DNA of 17,375 bases, from the NCBI GenBank assembly GCA_964627505.1, contig CAZVKB010000054.1:1-17375 (forward strand), written 5' to 3'. Below the pieces are notes generated by a model. It saw nothing but the letters and a program-made list of their open reading frames with translations. It did no database searches and had not been told where the DNA came from. Numbering within the stretch: position 1 is the first letter of the stretch; every line of letters starts with the position of its first letter. This document shows, piece after piece, positions 1 to 7,754 of the stretch. The stretch is from JACJWR01 sp964627505. Its GTDB lineage: Bacteria; Actinomycetota; Actinomycetes; S36-B12; UBA10799. The translations under genes and the position numbers were made by a program.

Positions 1-22
1 CCTGATTCGCCATCGGTTGCAT
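1..22 (-). CDS. Start of a divergent gene (5' end only)
   Basis: On the minus strand an ATG at 22-20 opens a frame that stays open to the window edge and reads M-Q-P-M-A-N-Q. A strong ribosome binding site, GGGGAGG (complement of 28-34), lies 5 bases upstream of the ATG. A second in-frame ATG follows at 13. Only seven codons are visible, so the product cannot be named. The call rests on the near-perfect Shine-Dalgarno spacing and on the otherwise gene-free stretch that follows, which would be a divergent promoter region shared with the molybdopterin gene. Confidence 0.4.
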
Positions 23-238
23 CCCTGCCTCCCCGGGACAGGACACTGGTTTCGGTACTCACACTTCCGACGCGTGTGCGCTTGGGCGTCGACTGACGCC
101 GCCACCTGACTTCGTTCACGTGTGCAATGTGGGCTGGTTTAGGTGACTGCGTAGAGGGGTCGATGACAGACACTTGAGAACTGAATTCATCTCCTGGATG
201 GCTACATGGCCGAGTTCCCCTTGTCTTCGCGGTCAAGC

Positions 239-258
239 GACTAGATTGCCGACTAGAT
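239..258. repeat. Direct repeat GACTAGAT x2 in a promoter region
   Basis: The octamer GACTAGAT occurs at 239-246 and again at 251-258, separated by TGCC, a 12-base period (about one helical turn). It lies just upstream of the molybdopterin gene. Each copy contains a TAGAT(T/A) string that could serve as a -10 element, and a TTGTCT at 221-226 lies 15 bases upstream of TAGATT at 242-247. It could be a promoter or a direct-repeat activator site. Bases 23-238 otherwise hold only very short open frames that I do not consider genes. Confidence 0.35.
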
Positions 259-299
259 AGCTTTTGGTCAGCAGGCATGCCGGGTTTCACCCTGAAGGA

Positions 300-2204
300 A
301 TGGGTTTGCGCGTGGAAGAGAGCACGAACGGCCAGAGTTCGCAGGGGAAGCCAGAAAGCTCCACATCCAGCCCGGGCGGGTCGTCCACATCCAGCCCGGG
401 CGGGACGGCATCACCCACCGGCCCACACTCGCCCGCGGCTCAGCCGGATCCATTGGAATCCGAACTGAATCCGGTGTCGCGGCAATCAGGTCGCCACGGC
501 GGGATCAGGCCGCGCAATTGGGCAGGTGGGATTCACCAGACGATGGCCAAGTGGCCGCAGATTCGGATCGGTAGCCGTTGGTTCAAGGCGGGCGTCCTGG
601 TGCCCATCCTGCTGCTCACTTTGTTACTCGGGGTTGCCGTGGCCCAACAGCTGCGCACCTACCCTTGGATGCAGGAATTCCTGGTCCAATATCCGGGCAC
701 ATCTGCGGACTACGTGCCCGACGTGGACAGTGGCTTCCCCTGGTGGTTGCGCTGGCAGCATTTCTTCAATCTGTTGTTCATGATGTTCATCATTCGCGCC
801 GGGCTGCAGATTTTGGCCGACCACCCGCGGCTCTACTTCAACGCTGGCAGCAAGCCGGGAACCGAGTGGCTGCGGTTGCGCGACGCCGTTCCGGCCGACC
901 GAATGGATCCCAGCCAGCCCGACAGAGTGTGGAAGGCGAAAGACGATGCCGTCGCCCTGCCAAGCTGGCTCGGGCTCCCTGGCATTCGCCATTCGATCGG
1001 CTTGGCGCGCTGGTGGCACTTCAGCATCGACTTGCTGTGGTTGATCAACGGCATCATCTTCTTTGTGCTTCTGTTCAGCACTGGCCAGTGGCAGCGCCTG
1101 GTACCGCGTTCGTGGGAGGTGTTTCCCAACGCGCTATCCACTGGGATTCAATACCTCTCGCTGGACCTGCCCGCCAACACCGGGTTCACGGCCTACAACG
1201 GATTGCAGATCTTGGCCTACTTCATCACCGTATTCATCGCGGCGCCCCTGGCTATCATCACCGGCTTGCTCCAGTCGCCGGCGATCGCAGGCAAACTTGG
1301 TTTCGGCAGTGGTGTGCTCAACCGTCAGTTCGCGCGTTCGGTGCACTTCGCCGTGTTGGCATGGATGGTGTTCTTCATCGTTGTCCACACCGTGATGGTG
1401 TGGATCACCGGACTGGTGGGTAACGTCAACCACATCACCCTAGGGACCAACACCGAATCCTGGTGGGGTGTCGCTCTCTATGCGCTGTGGATGGCAGTCG
1501 TGGTGGTGCTCTGGATCTGGGTGTCGCCTTTCACACTGCGCCACCCCGAGGTGGTGCAACGCACCGGCCGCTGGCTGATCGGGTGGCTAAAAGGCTTCAT
1601 GGAGTGGTGGGATCCGCGCGCGACCTACAGTGAGAAGGACATTTCGCCATACTTCTGGCCGAACGGTGAAGCACCCGAGAGTGCCGAGTTTGCTCAGCTC
1701 GCCGCTGATGATTTTCGCGACTATCACCTGCGGATCGACGGTTTGGTCGCCAAGCCATTGGACCTGAGCTTCGAAGACATCAAAGCCATGCCCAAACACG
1801 AGAACATTACCCAGAACTACTGCATTCAGGGATGGTCGGGCATTGCCAAATGGGGTGGCACGAGGATGTCCGACATCCTTGCGCTGGCACAACCGCAAGC
1901 CGAAGCGAAGTGGGTCGTGTTCTACTCATTCGCGGAAGGTCCCCAAGGCGGGCGCTACTACGACTGTCACCGGATTGAAAACATGCACCACGAGTTGACA
2001 ATTTTGGCCTATGAAATGAACGGTGAGCCGTTGGGCATCACATACGGCGCGCCATTGCGTCTGCGCGACGAGAGCGAGTTGGGGTTCAAGCAGGTGAAGT
2101 GGGTGGAATCCATCGAACTTGTGGAGAGCTTCGAGCATCTTGGAGCCGGCCAGGGCGGTTACAACGAAGATCAGGAGTTCTACGGCTACCGCATGCCCAT
2201 CTGA
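300..2204 (+). CDS. Cytochrome b / sulfite-oxidase-type molybdopterin fusion oxidoreductase
   Basis: Membrane redox enzyme. Numbering here is from the longest possible start, TTG 264 (646 aa). The N-terminus is a hydrophilic Ser/Pro/Gly-rich tail of about 100 residues. Six hydrophobic segments follow near 108-127, 164-185, 250-272, 315-336, 358-385 and 402-422. Candidate haem-b ligands within them are His166, His252, His361 and His375. The C-terminal half (about 480-622) is a sulfite oxidase-like molybdopterin domain with NYCIQGWSG, where Cys520 is the expected Mo ligand, and GAPLRLR...LGFKQVKWVESIEL near the end. The layout resembles MsrP (YedY) and its haem partner MsrQ fused into one chain, but the substrate cannot be read from sequence. 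The start is uncertain: ATG 300 is reported, yet GAAGGA at 294-299 is better placed for TTG 306 or GTG 312. The domain call is firm; the physiological role is not. Confidence 0.9.
   Translation: MGLRVEESTNGQSSQGKPESSTSSPGGSSTSSPGGTASPTGPHSPAAQPDPLESELNPVSRQSGRHGGIRPRNWAGGIHQTMAKWPQIRIGSRWFKAGVLVPILLLTLLLGVAVAQQLRTYPWMQEFLVQYPGTSADYVPDVDSGFPWWLRWQHFFNLLFMMFIIRAGLQILADHPRLYFNAGSKPGTEWLRLRDAVPADRMDPSQPDRVWKAKDDAVALPSWLGLPGIRHSIGLARWWHFSIDLLWLINGIIFFVLLFSTGQWQRLVPRSWEVFPNALSTGIQYLSLDLPANTGFTAYNGLQILAYFITVFIAAPLAIITGLLQSPAIAGKLGFGSGVLNRQFARSVHFAVLAWMVFFIVVHTVMVWITGLVGNVNHITLGTNTESWWGVALYALWMAVVVVLWIWVSPFTLRHPEVVQRTGRWLIGWLKGFMEWWDPRATYSEKDISPYFWPNGEAPESAEFAQLAADDFRDYHLRIDGLVAKPLDLSFEDIKAMPKHENITQNYCIQGWSGIAKWGGTRMSDILALAQPQAEAKWVVFYSFAEGPQGGRYYDCHRIENMHHELTILAYEMNGEPLGITYGAPLRLRDESELGFKQVKWVESIELVESFEHLGAGQGGYNEDQEFYGYRMPI
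360..407 (+). repeat. 24-base tandem repeat encoding SSTSSPGG-type units
   Basis: Two adjacent 24-base units (360-383 and 384-407) begin TCCACATCCAGCCCGGGCGG and differ only at their last three bases, TCG versus ACG. In frame they encode two copies of an eight-residue Ser/Thr/Pro/Gly unit in the disordered N-terminal tail of the molybdopterin fusion protein. Such in-frame repeats can change copy number by slippage without breaking the gene. Confidence 0.9.
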
Positions 2205-2206
2205 GG

Positions 2207-2554
2207 TTGGCGCCACGTGTCCCGGACTTCCTGTTGGCGATGGGCTTGAGCTTCTATCGACGTCGCGATGGCATGCTGTTGGGCGCGGCGGTGGGGGCGG
2301 GTTTTTCGGCCATCGAGACGCTGGGCTATTCCTTTCACCCGGCCAGGGTCGACGGGTGGTATGGCTTGCCACTGACGCTCGAGCAGTTCCGCTTAGGCAC
2401 AGTGCCGACCATCGATGCCCGCCAGGACTTGATGATGGGCGCGGTTCGGACAGTATTCCTCACCATCAATGCCGTGCTGGGGTTACTGCTGGTGCGCTAC
2501 CAATGGCGACTCGGTGGAAGGGAACACCCTTCGGGTTCCGGAATTACTCCGTGA
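2207..2554 (+). pseudogene. PrsW-like intramembrane protease remnant (N-terminally truncated)
   Basis: The frame begins with residues LAPRVPDFLLAMGLSFYRRR and continues DGMLLGAAVGAGFSAIETLGYSF, closely resembling the second conserved block of the PrsW (M82) family, where an acidic residue in G-x-GF-x-x-x-E is part of the active site. The family's first EExxK block should lie just upstream, but there the sequence is already the stop codon of the molybdopterin gene. The third block's histidine is also absent from VRTVFLTINAVLG. An ATG at 2240 would give a 104-residue product without a convincing ribosome binding site. I read it as a gene decapitated by a rearrangement that fused it to the end of the upstream gene. 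A short functional membrane protein is the alternative. Confidence 0.45.
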
Positions 2555-2557
2555 TCA

Positions 2558-3649
2558 TCACCCGCTGGTCTGCGGTTGCGCAGCACCCCTGCGGCTGAGC
2601 GTCGCGGCGATCCACATGATGAACGCTGCCATTGCAGCGACCCCGAGCATCCACGCCCCGCTCAACGGAGTGAGAGCCATCAGCATGACGCCCACGCCCG
2701 CCACCACCACGGCCACCCAGCGGTGACTCAACCACCCACCTGGCGCGCTGTCGCCGAACCCTTTCCAGGGTGACAGGGCAGCCTCAAGCGCACTTGCCAC
2801 CAGGACGGTTGCCACGATCGCGGCCAGAGCAGCAACGAAACCGCCGACCACAGGCGGGGCAAAGGCCACATATCCAGCTATCACCGACAGCGGCATAGAC
2901 GGAAACTGCAACGATGCTCCGGCGAACCAGGCCATCCCCATCACGGCCGCGAAACCAACAACCGCCGTCACCAGTGCACCGCGTCGCACTGCCACGGGCC
3001 GTTCCCGAGACAACTCTGCAAGTCCTGGGTGGGCTGAGGCGATGAGCAGCACAGCGATCGCGGAAATCACCAACACCGCGGCTCCAGGACCGGCTACCGG
3101 CACCACAGGTGACATCGTTTGCGCCGGGGTGCCCAGTGCGACACCGACCACAGCCGCCAACACCGCCACCACAACGCCAATCACCAGCGCCGCGCGGGCT
3201 GCACCCAACCTGCCCCCACCGATGGCGGCAGCCGCGGCTCCAGCCGACACCAGCACCACTGCCAGAGCGGGACCGTCCAGCGGCGTCACCGACTGAATCA
3301 CCGGGACCAACCACCGCAGTGCGACAGCTCCCAGGATCACCGCCACCGCGGATTGCATCGCTGCGATTGTTGCCGCCAATCCCCAGCGGGAACCGGCGAC
3401 CGCTGTATCGGGCGCGCAACGGGCTGCCAGCGGCACGGCGAGCAGGATGCCCACGCCTACGACCACCGCAAGCAGCAGCGCGGACCACCACACGATGCCG
3501 CTGGGCAATATGGCAGCACCGCCGACAACGAACACCGGCAGCGCGGCGACAAACACTCGGCCTACCGAGACCTTGGCTTGGGCGGAGCCGGCGATAGCCC
3601 CGAGCACCACGAGTGCGGCTGCCAGGGTGACAAGAAATGCTGTAGCCAT
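2558..3649 (-). CDS. Polytopic membrane protein of unknown function
   Basis: 363 residues, extremely rich in Ala, Val, Gly and Leu, with about 10-11 predicted membrane-spanning segments from residue 3 to about 350 and a short polar tail (SRRGAAQPQTSG). I recognise no family motif. The loops are short and there are few charged residues, mostly between helices (for example ELSRERPVAVRR). The ATG at 3649 is one base from the TGA of the upstream lipase gene and is preceded by AGGGGGC, so the two are almost certainly translated from one mRNA. Possible roles (transport, lipid handling, partner of the lipase) are guesses from proximity only. It ends tail to tail with the PrsW-like remnant, leaving three bases between them. 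Confidence 0.85.
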   Translation of the reverse strand: MATAFLVTLAAALVVLGAIAGSAQAKVSVGRVFVAALPVFVVGGAAILPSGIVWWSALLLAVVVGVGILLAVPLAARCAPDTAVAGSRWGLAATIAAMQSAVAVILGAVALRWLVPVIQSVTPLDGPALAVVLVSAGAAAAAIGGGRLGAARAALVIGVVVAVLAAVVGVALGTPAQTMSPVVPVAGPGAAVLVISAIAVLLIASAHPGLAELSRERPVAVRRGALVTAVVGFAAVMGMAWFAGASLQFPSMPLSVIAGYVAFAPPVVGGFVAALAAIVATVLVASALEAALSPWKGFGDSAPGGWLSHRWVAVVVAGVGVMLMALTPLSGAWMLGVAAMAAFIMWIAATLSRRGAAQPQTSG

Positions 3650-3650
3650 G

Positions 3651-4934
3651 TCAGAGCCCCCTGCACACGGAGGTCATGGACTCACCGGCGAATCGATCAT
3701 CAAGCCAGTCGGTCCAGTCGGGCACCGAACTGAACACCGATGATCTATGCGTGTCACCGGGTAACTGTCGATAATCCACTTCTGAGCCGTACGCGCACAT
3801 CTGGTTGGCAAATGCCCGCGTCACTTGCGGCACGATCCCGGTGTCAAGCGCTCCTTGGATAAAAAGCGTCGGGACCCCGGTTCGTTGCGTAATCGGCTGA
3901 TTCTGCGCCGCCACCGTGATGATCGAGAGCGGTAGATCGGACTTGAAATAGGTGGTGATGGGCTGGTCGAGTGTCTGGACGATCTCGCCTTGGCATTGCT
4001 GGGCGGCTATCGGAATCTCTTGCGCACCAACGGGGGTGAAGAACGAATCCGGGCTCAGAATGTCCGGGTAACTGGCGCTCCATGACGTTGCAAGGTAGGA
4101 GACATAGCCGTTGCGGGGACCGGCTCCACCGGATCCCGTGCTCGCCACGAGTGCGTTGATGCCGAAGGGGATGGGTGGCACTCCGCCAGGTGCGATCGAC
4201 ACGGCTCCGCGCACCATGAGTTCAGGTGCGTAGGACGTCAGCATGTCAGAGGCGGCCAACACCACAAAGCCACCCTCGCTGTGTCCGATCATGCCGAGGT
4301 TGCTGCCGTCGATCGTCTGTGGGCGGAAGCGCAGTGCGGCCCGCAGGCTGTCGAGCATGTCGTAGCCCTGCTTTCGCAGCAAGTAGGTAGGTGTCCCCGG
4401 TGCTCCCATACCTTCGTAATCGGTCACCACAATCGCGTAACCGTTAGCCACCATTTGACGGCCCAAAAAGTTCCAGTATTCATAGCCGGTGGTGCCCGGG
4501 GTGAAAGGCGCCTGACTCATGCCGCACTCGGGTACCAGCCCTGTGGTGCCGTGGGCTAAACCGACCAGCGGGAAACCCGTAAGGGTGTCACGATCCGGTT
4601 CGGCGTAGTACGCAGTGATTGCCACAGGTTGGTTGTTGTTGTCTCTGCTGGCGTACATCAACCGCCAGGCGCGCACACCCGGCGGGGCGTCGGAGATGGG
4701 TTCAGACTTGAGCACGGACCCATCGGCTACATCACCCCAACCCGGCGGCGGGTTGTAGAAGTCGCTCACCGGTGATCGCACAGTGCCGTCGAACTCACTG
4801 GTGATGCCCAGACTGGTGTTGCCGGCTACGTCGTGTTTCACCGGATGCCACGCCGTGAGGCTAAGCAACGTCAGCGCCAAAACTACGCCGATAACAGTGA
4901 GGACGACGGTGATCACCCGTCCGCGCGCAAACAT
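3651..4934 (-). CDS. Secretory lipase family alpha/beta hydrolase
   Basis: 427 residues of the LIP secretory lipase family, expected to hydrolyse carboxylic esters such as acylglycerols outside the membrane. Residues 5-28 form a basic-then-hydrophobic signal peptide or anchor with no obvious cleavage site. The alpha/beta hydrolase triad is visible: nucleophile Ser219 in GHSEGG, Asp364 in QGALDTGIVP and His396 in PGDTHRS. AHGTTG at about 127-132 is the likely oxyanion loop. Cysteines at 137, 314, 380 and 424 could form disulfides in an exported protein. The gene is first in a two-gene unit with the membrane protein. The ATG at 4934 lacks a clear Shine-Dalgarno sequence, so the transcript may be leaderless or the start may differ slightly. 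It is divergent from the diguanylate cyclase, with a 121-base shared upstream region. Confidence 0.9.
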   Translation of the reverse strand: MFARGRVITVVLTVIGVVLALTLLSLTAWHPVKHDVAGNTSLGITSEFDGTVRSPVSDFYNPPPGWGDVADGSVLKSEPISDAPPGVRAWRLMYASRDNNNQPVAITAYYAEPDRDTLTGFPLVGLAHGTTGLVPECGMSQAPFTPGTTGYEYWNFLGRQMVANGYAIVVTDYEGMGAPGTPTYLLRKQGYDMLDSLRAALRFRPQTIDGSNLGMIGHSEGGFVVLAASDMLTSYAPELMVRGAVSIAPGGVPPIPFGINALVASTGSGGAGPRNGYVSYLATSWSASYPDILSPDSFFTPVGAQEIPIAAQQCQGEIVQTLDQPITTYFKSDLPLSIITVAAQNQPITQRTGVPTLFIQGALDTGIVPQVTRAFANQMCAYGSEVDYRQLPGDTHRSSVFSSVPDWTDWLDDRFAGESMTSVCRGL

Positions 4935-5055
4935 AGCGGTCAGTGTGCAGTGCCGGCAGGGCGGTTGCTGAACGAATCCACAACCTGCGCCACTTGGCCG
5001 TCCGTGCGACGTTGCCGGCTATGCCGCACCCTGACCTGCGTGACACACTGCAGAT

Positions 5056-6009
5056 GTGGTGAATCCGGATGCCTTGCAGCTTTTGCGCGACGCTGAGGCG
5101 GACTGGCCCGGGCGTGCCGAGGAGTGGGCGCGGTCGGAAGAGTGGCTCGGTTTGCTCTTCGAACGTTCGGCGACAGCTATGTGCGTGGTGTCGCCAAAAG
5201 GGGAGTTCATGCTGGTCAACCCAGCGCTCTGCCGGATGCTGGATCGACCAGCCAGTGAACTCATCGGCATGAGGTGGCAGGAGGTCACCCACCCCGACGA
5301 TGTACAGGCGGATCTCGACAACGTGGAGCGCGCATTCGCCACAGACACCGGCGGTTTTCGCATGCTCAAGCGCTTCATCCGAGCCGACGGTGGCATCGTG
5401 TGGGGGGATCTCGCCACCTCTTACATCTGTGACGACGCTGGCACCATCCGCAACTGGGTGAGCCAGATCATCGATGTCTCTGAACGCGTAGCGGTGCAGG
5501 AGGAGTTGGCCTGGCAGGCCACTCACGATGTGCTGACTGGCCTACCCAATCGGGCCGCGATCTTCGCTCACCTTGATCGCCGGACGGAGGGTCCGGCAAC
5601 TTCCGCACAGGCAGTGTTGTTCATCGACGTCGACAACTTCAAAGGTGTGAATGACGCATTTGGCCACGCAACTGGCGACCGAGTAATTGTGGAGGTGTCG
5701 CGAGTCTTGCAGTCCGAGTTACCACCTGATGGCCTCGTCGGCCGCATGGGCGGTGATGAATTCTTGGTAATCGTGGATTCCTGCCCCGACACGGCTGCGG
5801 CAGTCGAGGTGGGGCAACGCATGCTGGCCCGCGTCAGGGACATGTCACCGCTGACGACTGGCGAACACGTGCATCGCATCTCTTTGAGCATCGGGATTAC
5901 CTTGCGACGCGATGGTGATTCGCCCGACGAGGTGGTCGCGCAAGCCGATGCGGCCATGTACGAAGCGAAGACGACGGGTCGAGATCGTATCGTCGCGCGC
6001 CTGATCTGA
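5056..6009 (+). CDS. PAS-GGDEF diguanylate cyclase
   Basis: 317 residues, soluble. A PAS domain (about 29-146, with VVSPKGEFMLVNPALCRMLD and a C-terminal IIDVSERV) is joined by a short linker to a GGDEF domain (about 152-317). The start of the latter, THDVLTGLPNR, is canonical. FIDVDNFKGVND carries the metal-binding Asp, and the signature GGDEF is intact at 232-236, so the enzyme should make cyclic di-GMP from two GTP. The residues five positions ahead of the signature read PPDG instead of RxxD, so the allosteric product-inhibition site is missing. No transmembrane segment is present; the input is probably a cytosolic ligand or redox/light signal sensed by PAS. GTG 5056 is the earliest start after an in-frame stop at 5041; GTG 5059 is the next codon. 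Confidence 0.93.
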   Translation: MVNPDALQLLRDAEADWPGRAEEWARSEEWLGLLFERSATAMCVVSPKGEFMLVNPALCRMLDRPASELIGMRWQEVTHPDDVQADLDNVERAFATDTGGFRMLKRFIRADGGIVWGDLATSYICDDAGTIRNWVSQIIDVSERVAVQEELAWQATHDVLTGLPNRAAIFAHLDRRTEGPATSAQAVLFIDVDNFKGVNDAFGHATGDRVIVEVSRVLQSELPPDGLVGRMGGDEFLVIVDSCPDTAAAVEVGQRMLARVRDMSPLTTGEHVHRISLSIGITLRRDGDSPDEVVAQADAAMYEAKTTGRDRIVARLI

Positions 6010-6078
6010 CCACTCAGGTGTGGGTCTGACGTGGCTGATCGTGCACGCAGTGGTCCGATCATCGGATTCCCCGCTGAT

Positions 6079-6294
6079 TCACGCCGGCAATGTGGATACC
6101 TCCACGGTGTCGGTGCCGTTGGGGGAGAACTCGTACTTGCCATCTGGCGTGCACATGCCTTTGCCAAGGGTGGTGCAATTGGTCCAACCTGGACCGCCGA
6201 CCCACCAATTGTTGCCGTCGAGCGCGGAGTGTCCTTGGCCCAGCACCATGGCCACTCGGGAAACGTCAGTAGCACACAGCGATTTGGTGAACAA
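6079..6294 (-). pseudogene. Possible small secreted cysteine-containing protein, likely decayed
   Basis: This frame reads like a genuine protein end: SALDGNNWWVGGPGWTN, then two cysteines about seven residues apart (NCTTLGKGMC), then TPDGKYEFSPNG and a stop. Codon third positions are GC-rich, as in the neighbouring genes. The frame has no ATG or GTG at its head, only TTG at 6294, and is blocked by TGA at 6312. Just upstream in a second frame is GSKRRFRLS, and in this frame AVIVVLFTKSLCA. Joined by a one-base shift they would make a good signal peptide. I therefore suspect a frameshifted gene for a small exported protein. The rest of 6010-6457 holds no gene I can support. I do not recognise the family. 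Confidence 0.35.
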
Positions 6295-6457
6295 AACAAC
6301 GATTACCGCTCAAGCGAAACCGGCGCTTCGATCCCACAAGTGGGCTCGGTTCAGATGGCCGAAGAAGGTCAATTCCCGCTACCGTGTCACCTCGTCGGCC
6401 TGATTCATCACGGCCGGCGAACGAAGTACGCGGTGCACAGCCGATAACGGAGGAGCA

Positions 6458-7738
6458 GTGACCACTCAGACCACCTCGGACAGTAGCCCGGGCACAGTCG
6501 TACGGCATGGGATTCTGATCGATGGCTGTGGTGGACCGCCGGTGCCTGACGCGTGTGTCCACGTCAGCGGCGATGGAGTGATTACCTACGCGGGACCCGA
6601 CGCCACGGCGCCACCCGCCCCACCTACAGCGCACATAGTGGATGTTGCCGGCAATGCCATCCTCCCGGGGTTCATCGACTGCCACGTGCACTTCTGTATT
6701 CCAGGCGGGTCCGCCGATGCCTTGCAGGCGCTGACGATCCCGGCAACGCTGAACGTTTTCCGCATTGCCGAGCGTCTGCGCGTCACACTGGAAAACGGAG
6801 TCACCACCGCCCGCGACCTCATGGGTATCGACCAGGGTTTCCGAATGGCGGTGGACTCGGGGTTGATCCCGGGCCCGCGCTTGGTGCTTTCGGTCACGAT
6901 CATCTCGTCCACTGGCGGGCACGGCGATGCAACGTGGCCGAGCGGCTTGGACCCCATGCCGTACCTGGTGTCACCAGGAGCATTCCCCGCGCATGCCAAC
7001 GGGGCTGATGAGGCGCGGGCGATGGCGCGCAAGGTGCTGCAGGCGGGCGCGGACGTCATCAAGATCGCTGCCACCGGAGGGGTGCTCACCCCCACTGACC
7101 GGCCCGACGATGTGGGGTTCACGGTGGAGGAAATCGCGGCAATCGTGGAGGAAGCCCACTCACGCCGCGGCGGTGTGAAGGTGGCGGCCCACGCCCAGGG
7201 TCGACACGGCATCCAGAACGCCCTCGATGGTGGTGTGGACTCGATCGAGCACGGGTATGACTTGCAGGACAGTCAGCGTCAACAGATGGTGGACTCCGGC
7301 GTCTACCTCGTACCCACGTTGTTGGAGGTGATGTCTGAACTTGACCCGTCTCTCGGTCCGGTGGCATTGGCGAAGAAGGCACTCTGGAAAGGTCGCGCGC
7401 AGGCTAATTTCCCGTTGGCCATACAGGCAGGTGTGCCCATCGCGATGGGTACCGACTGCGGCGCAGGCCCGGAGCACGGCACCAACCTCAAAGAGTTGGG
7501 GCTGCTGGTGGACAACGGGATGACGCCGATGCAGGCGATCCAGACCGGCACTCGCGATGCCGCCGAACTCTGTCAGATGAGTGACGTGGTGGGCACCCTG
7601 GAAGTTGGCAAGCAAGCGGACCTAGTGATCGCGCGAGGTAACCCGCTGACGGATATCCATAGCCTTGGAGACCCGGACAATGTGCTGCTCGTCCTCAAAG
7701 GTGGACACGTGGCCAAAGACCGCGCGGGGTTTGCCTGA
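6458..7738 (+). CDS. Metal-dependent amidohydrolase (prolidase/imidazolonepropionase-like)
   Basis: 426 residues of the amidohydrolase superfamily. A small beta-sandwich (about 12-68 and the C-terminus) frames a TIM barrel. Metal-site residues are visible: His76 and His78 in DCHVHF, Lys202 in VIKIAATGG (probable carboxylated bridge), His245 in AAHAQG, His265 in SIEHG and Asp333 in GTDCG. The C-terminal LEVGKQADLVIARGNPL is typical of the group containing Xaa-Pro dipeptidases and aryl-dipeptidases, so hydrolysis of a small amide or dipeptide is likely but the substrate is unknown. GTG 6458 is preceded by GGAGGAG at 6449-6455, a strong ribosome binding site that fixes the start. The gene is convergent with the anti-sigma gene, with only 16 bases between the stops. 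Confidence 0.9.
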   Translation: MTTQTTSDSSPGTVVRHGILIDGCGGPPVPDACVHVSGDGVITYAGPDATAPPAPPTAHIVDVAGNAILPGFIDCHVHFCIPGGSADALQALTIPATLNVFRIAERLRVTLENGVTTARDLMGIDQGFRMAVDSGLIPGPRLVLSVTIISSTGGHGDATWPSGLDPMPYLVSPGAFPAHANGADEARAMARKVLQAGADVIKIAATGGVLTPTDRPDDVGFTVEEIAAIVEEAHSRRGGVKVAAHAQGRHGIQNALDGGVDSIEHGYDLQDSQRQQMVDSGVYLVPTLLEVMSELDPSLGPVALAKKALWKGRAQANFPLAIQAGVPIAMGTDCGAGPEHGTNLKELGLLVDNGMTPMQAIQTGTRDAAELCQMSDVVGTLEVGKQADLVIARGNPLTDIHSLGDPDNVLLVLKGGHVAKDRAGFA

Positions 7739-7754
7739 TGTTTCGCGCAAGTAG

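Noticed and set aside
578..1423. Long plus-strand frame (281 codons) inside the molybdopterin gene
   Set aside because: Arg/Pro/His-rich shadow of a GC-rich gene in another frame, with no start signal or family sequence; the 300-2204 frame holds all recognisable motifs.
2519..2540. Imperfect hairpin near the end of the PrsW-like remnant
   Set aside because: Seven pairs with a two-base bulge and no T-run; not strong enough to call a terminator between the convergent units.
2784..3491. Minus-strand frame of 235 codons and plus-strand frames at 3109-3733
   Set aside because: Shadows of the 363-residue membrane protein; Arg/Gly/Cys or His/Arg/Thr-rich with no ribosome binding site.
6031..6447. 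Plus-strand frame of 138 codons between the cyclase and amidohydrolase
   Set aside because: No ribosome binding site and no recognisable motif; the opposite-strand frame at 6079-6294 has a more protein-like sequence.
6266..6922. Minus-strand frame of 218 codons overlapping the amidohydrolase start
   Set aside because: Most of it is antisense to a firmly assigned gene and its composition is Arg/His-rich. Only its last residues (GSKRRFRLS) are of interest, as a possible frameshifted signal peptide.
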